Assembly (NCBI RefSeq): GCF_005217455.1
Contig: NZ_SZPQ01000021.1
Location: forward strand, 42,627 to 106,626
Direction of reading: 5' to 3'
DNA length: 64,000 bases
From: Martelella alba
GTDB lineage: Bacteria; Pseudomonadota; Gammaproteobacteria; Enterobacterales; Enterobacteriaceae
The translations under genes were made by a program, and so were the position numbers. Of the stretch, positions 57,685 to 64,000 are shown one piece after another (within the stretch, counting starts at the first letter, position 1; every line of letters begins with the position of its first letter). Below the pieces are notes generated by a model. The model was not told the DNA's origin and made no database searches. It was given only the letters and a program-made list of their open reading frames with translations.

Positions 57685-59211
57685 TTACTCCCCGCCGCTG
57701 ATAGGGGCGGGCGCATGGCCTGTCATCAACGCCATCATCCGGCCCTCGTCCATCTCCTTGCGCGCCAGATTCGCCGCGATATGGCCCTGATATATCACCA
57801 GACAGCGATCCGTTAGCGCCCGGAGTTCCAATAGATCGGAAGAATACACCAACACGGCGCCGCCCTCGTTGACAAACCGTCGGATGGCTTGATAAATCAC
57901 TTCCTTCGTCCCCACGTCGACGCCACGGGTCGGGTCAAACAGCAGTAAGATTTTCGCCCCTGACAACAGTGCGCGGGCAATCAACGCTTTTTGCTGATTA
58001 CCGCCGGATAAATTGCCTATTTTGAAATTCAGATAACGCGGACTGAGTTCAACATAAGGCGAAACCGCATGAATGGCGTTTTTCTCTGCATTGGCGCGCA
58101 ATATCCCCAGTCGGCTAAAGCGCGAAATAATCGATTGTGTCATGTTGGCGGCGGTTGTTAATGCGGGGAAAATACCTTCGCTTTTGCGATCCTCCGGCAC
58201 AAAAGCGATACCCCTTTTATGCAACGCCTCACGCGGGCTGCGTAAAACGACCTCTTTATCCCCAAGTAAAATCTGTCCTCCACTGGTGCCCGCTATCCCG
58301 GCCAGCGCGCGAAATAACTCTCTTTGTCCCTGGCCCTCAAGCCCGGCCAAACCAAGGATTTCGCCATCGCGCAGTTCAAACGACACATCGCGAAACCCCG
58401 GTCCGCAGATATCGTTGGCGAGCATACACGGACGCTGAGCCGGCCGCTTTGCCGCAGAGACACGGGTGGTTTGCGATGCGCGGCGACCGACCATCAATTC
58501 GAAAATGTCTTCATTACCGACTTCATCCAGATCCATCGTGGCGATGCTGTTGCCGCTACGCAGGACCGTGGCATGCGTGGCGATCTCGCGAATCTCCGCC
58601 AGGCGATGGGAAATATATAATACCGCCGTACCTTGAACGGTCAGACGGTGGATAAGTCGGAACAACCATTCCACATCCGTCAGCGCGCCAGTCGGTTCGT
58701 CAAGTATAAGCAGTTTGGGGCGCAGATGCATTGCCCGCACGATTTCCACTCGTTGCCGTCCCGCCAGTGACAAACTTGCCACGTCCGCGTCTGCGGGGAT
58801 GTCATGGATATCATGTCGGGCCAGGATCGCCAGGGTTTCGCGGCGCATGCTATTTTTCGCCGGCAATCCCACGGCATTTTTCAAGGCGTGCGGTAGATAA
58901 AAATTTTGCGCTACGCTCAAATTGGGAATCAGGCTCAATTCCTGGAATGCCGTACTGACGCCAAGGGTACGGGCGTGGAGCAGAGAGCGCGGTGCATACT
59001 CGCGGCCTTCCATAATAATCTTTCCCGCGTTAGGGGATACCACGCCGGAAAGAACTTTGACCAGGGTCGATTTCCCCGCGCCGTTTTCGCCTAAAATGGC
59101 GTGCACACGTCCTGGTTGCAGAGTCATCGTGACGCTTTCGAGTGCCACCGTGGCACCGTAGGATTTGGCTACCGCGCAAAGGCGGATCCCGTTCGACTGG
59201 GAGTTTTGCAT
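57685..59211 (-). CDS. CUT2 sugar ABC transporter ATP-binding protein, second locus
   Basis: Two ABC domains, 508 residues. The first has GENGAGKST and LLILDEPTGAL. The second has LSGGNQQKALIARAL, but its Walker B reads LLLFDPTRGVDVG, so Phe-Asp replaces the usual Asp-Glu. ATP hydrolysis at that site is probably lost, which is seen in some CUT2 ATPases. The ATG at 59211 stands eight bases from GGAGG. It is the last gene of an operon with binding protein and two permeases. Confidence 0.92.
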   Translation of the reverse strand: MQNSQSNGIRLCAVAKSYGATVALESVTMTLQPGRVHAILGENGAGKSTLVKVLSGVVSPNAGKIIMEGREYAPRSLLHARTLGVSTAFQELSLIPNLSVAQNFYLPHALKNAVGLPAKNSMRRETLAILARHDIHDIPADADVASLSLAGRQRVEIVRAMHLRPKLLILDEPTGALTDVEWLFRLIHRLTVQGTAVLYISHRLAEIREIATHATVLRSGNSIATMDLDEVGNEDIFELMVGRRASQTTRVSAAKRPAQRPCMLANDICGPGFRDVSFELRDGEILGLAGLEGQGQRELFRALAGIAGTSGGQILLGDKEVVLRSPREALHKRGIAFVPEDRKSEGIFPALTTAANMTQSIISRFSRLGILRANAEKNAIHAVSPYVELSPRYLNFKIGNLSGGNQQKALIARALLSGAKILLLFDPTRGVDVGTKEVIYQAIRRFVNEGGAVLVYSSDLLELRALTDRCLVIYQGHIAANLARKEMDEGRMMALMTGHAPAPISGGE

Positions 59212-59261
59212 AGACAGCTCCTCCGCCCGATGGCGATAAGCCATCGGACTATTCAACGATA

Positions 59262-60485
59262 TCAGGGGGTAACGGTCGGGGTCACCTTGGTGAGCTTGTA
59301 TTCATCCGGCGGGGCCTGACAATGATCGCAATTGATGCCTGGTTCATCGGGCGCTCTCACAATTTGCGCGGGTAACGGCTGTATCGTGGTTCCTGGCGTG
59401 GGAATGCCTTTGAGCGCCGAATTAAGCGACACTTCCGGCAAATATACCGGATTATAGATTTCCGTTGAAAAACCTTCCGGTACGCTGTCGGCTGGAAAAA
59501 CATTGCAATTGGCGGTGATCTTGCCGTCCTGACACATTTTCACCTGGTCCGCTTTCACCCAGGGAAGGGGATACTCGATATTGGTGGGCGGCAGCTTACG
59601 TTTGCCGGTCAATACTTCCATCATCAGCTTGAATGCGTAGCCCGCGGTGGCTGGCGGTGAACCGGCCGAGACGCCGTTTAGTCCGCGGGCGCGATAATCC
59701 TTGTTTAGAAAGCCTAAACGGAAGCCATTCATGTTTTCGCCCATGATGGGCAGCATTCGGCCCTTCCGGTCTGCCACAGCGTTCAGCACGCCTGCTTCGC
59801 CAAGCTCGGACCAGATGCCGTCGACATCCGGATGCGCGGCCAGCGCTTTGGCGGTCTCACGCTGGCTGATGCGGTCGTCCCAATAGCCATAATATTCCGA
59901 GACAATATGAATATTCGGATATTGTTTAAAGATGTGCATCGCGCCGTCGTAATGCCGCTTATCCACCGAGGTTCCCGGCACGCCGCGGTTCATGAATATT
60001 TTACCCTTGCCACCTAATTCATTCACCAATTCTTGAGCCATATTTTCACCCGCGCCTGCGGTGATATAACTTATATTGTATGCGCATTTTTCTGTAACAG
60101 TAGAATCGAACATAAAAAATTTAACCCCCTGGCTACAACCGCGACGGATAACCCGATTGAGCGCAGTGGGTGAAATGGGAAAACTGATTATACCGTCCGC
60201 TTTAGCGGCGATCATGCTCTCATAGGCGGAAATCTGCGCCTGTGGATCGGTGCCGGAGATGACTTCCGTTAAATCTACCATTTTATCATAAGGTGGTGTT
60301 TTTGCGAGTGACTTGATGATATTTGCAGTTTCACTCATCCAGTTATTCCCGCTATAGCTTAAGCTGAGAAAAATTTTATATTTTTTGTGTGGCTCATCGG
60401 CATAAACATGAGAAAATACGCCGGACAGAATTATAGCGGCGACAGCCGAGGTCGCACATTTTTTTAAACGTGTTTGCAAAGACAT
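59262..60485 (-). CDS. CUT2 ABC transporter periplasmic binding protein, long form
   Basis: A 407-residue binding protein, about 80 residues longer than RbsB types. The signal peptide is residues about 1-30 (AVAAIILSGVFSHVYA). Core landmarks are YSGNNWMSETANIIKSLA, ADGIISFPISPTALN and NRGVPGTSVDKRHYDG. The extra C-terminal part is rich in proline and has a CDHC motif (GINCDHCQAPP), which could bind a metal or form a disulfide. Ligand unknown. Confidence 0.88.
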   Translation of the reverse strand: MSLQTRLKKCATSAVAAIILSGVFSHVYADEPHKKYKIFLSLSYSGNNWMSETANIIKSLAKTPPYDKMVDLTEVISGTDPQAQISAYESMIAAKADGIISFPISPTALNRVIRRGCSQGVKFFMFDSTVTEKCAYNISYITAGAGENMAQELVNELGGKGKIFMNRGVPGTSVDKRHYDGAMHIFKQYPNIHIVSEYYGYWDDRISQRETAKALAAHPDVDGIWSELGEAGVLNAVADRKGRMLPIMGENMNGFRLGFLNKDYRARGLNGVSAGSPPATAGYAFKLMMEVLTGKRKLPPTNIEYPLPWVKADQVKMCQDGKITANCNVFPADSVPEGFSTEIYNPVYLPEVSLNSALKGIPTPGTTIQPLPAQIVRAPDEPGINCDHCQAPPDEYKLTKVTPTVTP

Positions 60486-60518
60486 ATTGACTCCAGATAA
60501 AAATACTTGTGTTGAGGG

Positions 60519-61559
60519 CTAAATTGTTTTTCTGCTGAAATAATCCATTTTTTTCGACAAAATAAAAATGGAGTTGATAGAACCGGTTTGAAATATCAGC
60601 GCTACCATGATAATGGCTCCAGAGACAATCAATCTCCATCCTTGATCCAATCCGGTGGCCGCGATAATGGAATCCACCGTGGTTAAAAACAGTGACCCCG
60701 CCAATGTGCCGACAAACGTCCCCCTTCCGCCCAAAATGGACGAGCCGCCGACCACTACAGCAGCGATAGAGGGCAATAAATACGGATCGCCCATGCGCAA
60801 AGTCGCGCCATCGGAATAACCGGTGAGCAGGGCACCGCCGAGCGCGGCGCATAGCCCGCTGATGGCATAAGCGAGCACCGTCACCATGCCGACCGGCAGT
60901 CCGCTGAGACTTGCGGCGCGGCTATTGCCGCCGAGCGCATAGAGATGCCTGCCGAAAACAGTGTGTCCCTGAATGAGCAGCGCCAACAGACTAAAGGCTG
61001 CGAAAAACAGCAAAATGCATGGAATGCCAAGCCAATTGCCTTTAACCAATGTGGTGAGCTGGTGCGGCGATGCGCCGAGCGTGCTGCCGCCAGTGGCGCC
61101 AAGCGCCAGCGATGCCACGATAATTCCGGCGCCCATAGTCATGATAAAAGGTGGAATGCGCAGCAACGCGACGCCGAGGCCATTAACGGCGCCAATGGCG
61201 CCAGCGGAGAGCAAAATAAGCGGCAACATATACGCGGCGTCCTGTCCGTCGCCGCCGATAACGCCGGCGGACATGACTCCGCCGTACATAAACAGCGAGG
61301 CTACTGATAAGTCCATCCCTCCGGATAGGATAACCAGCCCCTGACCGAAAGACACCACCAGGAGAAAAGAGGCGAGGGTGATTATCATCATCACCTGGGA
61401 CCAGGAACCCAGCGCCGGGCTTAACAAGCGCGAGGCTATAATTAACGCGGCGGTGAGCGCCATGAGCAGCGCCGGCGCAATCAGCTCGGTATTGAAGCGG
61501 CTTGCTCTGCGTGTATCGTGACGCAAGCCCTCCTCAACGGTTAATGCGGTTTTGTTCAT
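60519..61559 (-). CDS. CUT2 ABC transporter permease, second locus
   Basis: A 346-residue RbsC-like permease with about ten membrane segments and the motif LSGGMDLSVASLFMYGG. GDPYLLPSIAAVVVGGSSILGGRG is the cytoplasmic loop that meets the ATPase. It overlaps the neighbouring permease gene by four bases. Intact, unlike its partner. Confidence 0.92.
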   Translation of the reverse strand: MNKTALTVEEGLRHDTRRASRFNTELIAPALLMALTAALIIASRLLSPALGSWSQVMMIITLASFLLVVSFGQGLVILSGGMDLSVASLFMYGGVMSAGVIGGDGQDAAYMLPLILLSAGAIGAVNGLGVALLRIPPFIMTMGAGIIVASLALGATGGSTLGASPHQLTTLVKGNWLGIPCILLFFAAFSLLALLIQGHTVFGRHLYALGGNSRAASLSGLPVGMVTVLAYAISGLCAALGGALLTGYSDGATLRMGDPYLLPSIAAVVVGGSSILGGRGTFVGTLAGSLFLTTVDSIIAATGLDQGWRLIVSGAIIMVALIFQTGSINSIFILSKKMDYFSRKTI

Positions 61560-62559
61560 GAGGGCGCTCCTCTACGGCCGGGACGGCGGTTGATCAAACG
61601 GCTGGCGGCAATCGACACAATGAGCAGAACGCCCTGGAAAAAGCCGATATAAAACGAAGAGACACCCAAGGCGAACAGCATCTTCTGCATAAGCAGTAAT
61701 ACCGCCGCGCCCACCATCGAGCCGAGGGCGCCGCCGCTTCCGCCGGCCAGACTGGTGCCGCCGAGCGCCACTGCGGCAAAAGATAGCAACAGGAAGGGTT
61801 GACCGGCATTCGGGTCGCCGGTGGCGGTTTGCGCACTGAGCATAAAACCGGCGGCGCCATAAAAACAGCCAGCCAGGATAAAGGCCTTACAGCGGGTCCA
61901 TTTTACCGGGATACCGGAAAGCCCCGCCGCCGTCTCATCCGCGCCGATGGCATAAATCGCCGTGCCGGTGTCGGTATGTTTGACAAACCACCACACCAGC
62001 GCGAAGCCCCCTAAAAAGAGAGCGGATACTGGCAAGGTATGCCATAGGGTATCAGTCAGCGTGTCACTGACGAATCCCGCCACGCTGCCGCCCGGTACCG
62101 GCAACAACAATAACGCGATACCCTGCCCGATAATCATGGTACCGAGAGTGGCGGCGATGCTTTGTATGCCCCGATAGGCGACCAGATAACCGTTGAGCAG
62201 GCCGAGCAGGGAAGGCACAGGAGCAAGCTATAGCCCGCGCCGATCGGGCCTTCGAAGGGGAAAACCGCCACGAGGACATTGGCGATGGAGATCACCCCCG
62301 CCAGGGACAGATCAAAACCTTTCGATAAAACCACCAGCGTCTGTCCGGCCGCCGCCAGCGCCAGCGGCGCGGCATTATTCGACAGGTTGGCGATGGCGTA
62401 GGCGCTAAATGCTTCCGGTTCTGACCAGCCGTAAAGCAGGTACATCACCACGTAAACCAATACTATCAAAACGACACCATTGGGTGCGGGAACACCTCTT
62501 TTTGCGGGCTGAGGGGCGCCCGGGGTCTTGGGATCAAGACCCTGCGACAACGAACTCAT
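61556..62559 (-). pseudogene. CUT2 ABC transporter permease, frame-broken
   Basis: A second permease in two frames. The N-terminal part (62134-62559; LSKGFDLSLAGVISIANVLV) goes off frame near 62215-62225. The C-terminal part (61556-62218; LLGLLNGYLVAYRGIQSIAA to the end) continues one frame over. Joined, they give a permease of about 330 residues. The change equals loss of one base or gain of two. Without this partner the importer may depend on the other permease, or the importer may be dead. A sequencing error is possible. Confidence 0.8.
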
Positions 62560-62622
62560 AACCGAGCTTCCTATAAGTTGTGGTGGAATCCGATGGTATC
62601 GGACGTCAGCGCTGATCGCCTA

Positions 62623-63672
62623 TCACGGTTCGTCAAAGCGGATATCCACATGGTCGTATCCCTTTAAGCGATAAATCATGGCGGAAATAAGCCAACTACC
62701 GAGAAACAACGCGATAATGATGTACCCCAGCGTATTGAAATTACCCGTTAAGGCTTGGATATCGCGCCAGAAGGAACTGGTGAATGCCATCTTTTCCGAC
62801 AGCAGGCTGAGAATTTCGACGCCGCCGATAAAAAACGCCACGACAACCGACATAAAGGTAATGGTCAGATTGTAATAGAGTTTACGGATAGGACGAACGT
62901 AGGCCCAGCGATACACCCTGACCATAAGCAGACCGTCCAGGGTATCCACCAGCATCATGCCTGCGGTGAAAAGCGCGGGCATCACCATGATGTTAAAGAA
63001 GGATATACCCCCAACCGCCTGCGATGAGGAAAGCCCGAACAGGGCGATTTCAGTGGCGGTATCGAAACCGATGCCAAACAGAAAACCGATGGGAAACAGA
63101 TGCCAGGCATGGGATACCAACCGGAACAACGGGCGAAAGAAGCGAGCCAATATACCGCGGCGGTTAAGCAGGATATCCAGATCTTCCGATGCGACGCTAC
63201 CACCGTTTCTAACCTGGCGGAAGGTTCGCCACACGGAGATCAGAATCAGTAGATTAGCGACGGCCAGCACCAGCATAAATCCGGCCGATGCCAGCGTGCT
63301 GATAAGGTTACCGATCGCTTTGGCGTCCCCCAGCGCGTTATCCAGTGCGCTGGCCGTCCATGCGACGAACAAACAACTGATGATCACAACCGATGCGTGA
63401 CCGAGCGAAAAGAAAGCGCCCGCGCTGTCGGCGGAACGTCCGTCCTGCAACAGTTTGCGTGTGGCGTTATCAATGGCGGCGATGTGATCGGCATCCACCG
63501 CGTGGCGTAAGCCGAACATATAAGCGAGCAGGGCGGTGCCCAACAGCGCCGGCTGGTGCCGAAAAGCAAAGTAGGCCCAGCACCAGGCCAGGAGGTTGAT
63601 GATGATAATGCCCCCGCATAGCCCTTTCAGGCGTGGCGGAAACGACGTCAGGCGGAATGGGGCGCTCTTCAT
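62623..63672 (-). CDS. NiCoT-family nickel/cobalt permease (HoxN/NixA type)
   Basis: A 349-residue membrane transporter with about eight helices. The signature RHAVDADHIAAIDN (HX4DH in helix II), the FSLGHASVVI motif and LFGIGFDTATEIALF are intact and define NiCoT. It takes up Ni2+ or Co2+ with high affinity. AGGTGA precedes the ATG. No neighbouring urease or hydrogenase genes are in view. It could serve a nickel or cobalamin enzyme elsewhere. Confidence 0.94.
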   Translation of the reverse strand: MKSAPFRLTSFPPRLKGLCGGIIIINLLAWCWAYFAFRHQPALLGTALLAYMFGLRHAVDADHIAAIDNATRKLLQDGRSADSAGAFFSLGHASVVIISCLFVAWTASALDNALGDAKAIGNLISTLASAGFMLVLAVANLLILISVWRTFRQVRNGGSVASEDLDILLNRRGILARFFRPLFRLVSHAWHLFPIGFLFGIGFDTATEIALFGLSSSQAVGGISFFNIMVMPALFTAGMMLVDTLDGLLMVRVYRWAYVRPIRKLYYNLTITFMSVVVAFFIGGVEILSLLSEKMAFTSSFWRDIQALTGNFNTLGYIIIALFLGSWLISAMIYRLKGYDHVDIRFDEP

Positions 63673-64000
63673 TGATAATCACCTGCTTAAATGTTGTGGA
63701 CATGGTGTTAAGCTTGCGCAAGTTTCGCCATCCATGGCGGTCGGGTTGTCTCCTATCCGCGTCCGGGATCGATGGTAATCGGCGTTGGCGCCTCTGCCCG
63801 TCCATGCCCATGGACATGGCGATGGGCGTCGGGAAAAGGTCTTTCCGCATCCTTGATCGCCCGGCAGGGATCGATGATGTGCGCGACTCTTTGCAATAAG
63901 ACGGGTTGCCCATGTGGAGTGTTGATGAGTAGGCCCCCTGCGAAACCAGACAGTAGAAGTCTCTTAACTTAAGAGATAGGCTTGGATACATGTCTAACAC
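63673..64000. other. Region upstream of the NiCoT gene with possible gene remnant
   Basis: A 328-base stretch to the window end. It contains a perfect palindrome CTTGCGCAAG (63713-63722). On the minus strand a frame open from 63968 to 63753 reads as protein-like sequence with a His-rich run (HRHVHGHG), but has no ATG or GTG. I saw no NikR-type site (GTATGA-N16-TCATAC) or known riboswitch. Confidence 0.35.

Noticed and set aside
57557..57790. A 77-codon plus-strand frame overlapping the end of the ABC ATPase gene
   Set aside because: It runs into the antisense of a well-supported gene and has no family resemblance.

Overview
The window reads as a chromosomal segment of a plant- or soil-associated gammaproteobacterium, most likely an Enterobacterales member. 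Evidence for this is a YdiY-type outer membrane protein, Lhr helicase, KatG with E. coli residue numbering, a full atoDAEB-atoSC locus, and diverged copies of the palindromic intergenic repeat common in this order (arms related to CTTCAAGTTGCA). Base composition is GC-rich (by eye, mid-fifties percent), with AT-rich regulatory gaps. Genus cannot be fixed. ACC deaminase points to contact with plants. No rRNA, tRNA, insertion sequence, phage or CRISPR array was seen.

Layout. 1-4397: the end of lhr, with a reading-frame break. 4559-9464: a TRAP transporter, a class III aminotransferase and a LysR regulator. 9715-12357: ydiY, then acdS with a convergent Lrp-type regulator. 12694-23784: a sugar/polyol catabolic locus made of a split transketolase, a SorC regulator, an FGGY kinase, a CUT2 ABC importer with a DUF2291 lipoprotein and two short-chain dehydrogenases, followed by a Crp/Fnr-type regulator (23964-24647). 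24749-26446: a broken LysR gene and a broken MFS transporter. 26535-33283: a beta-keto acid pathway (CoA transferase, cupin, SDR, 3HAD, cyclase, thiolase, BKACE). 33618-36212: katG and a LysR remnant. 36515-44045: atoDAEB and atoSC. 44073-45336: an Asp/Glu racemase-like protein and an acetyltransferase. 45408-54381: a CUT1 ABC importer with a GNAT protein, an oxidoreductase, a BadF/N-acetylglucosamine-kinase-like ATPase and a ROK regulator, probably for amino sugars. 54430-57407: a threonine aldolase, a dicarboxylate/amino acid symporter and a GntR regulator. 57685-62559: a second CUT2 importer, with one permease gene frame-broken. 62623-63672: a nickel/cobalt permease.

How the genes work together. 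The 12.7-23.8 kb locus suggests import of a polyol or branched sugar, oxidation by SDRs, phosphorylation by the FGGY kinase and cleavage by the split transketolase. A near-palindrome TGAATWTATATTCA recurs at the transketolase/sorC divergent region and before the kinase, and is a candidate SorC operator. In the 26.5-33.3 kb locus, BKACE would release acetoacetate. The adjacent ato operon activates and cleaves acetoacetate under the acetoacetate-responsive AtoSC system. A well-formed sigma54 promoter, a CRP-like site and a candidate AtoC site precede atoD. Two frame breaks and three truncated genes suggest ongoing gene loss, although sequencing error must be excluded for the frameshifts.
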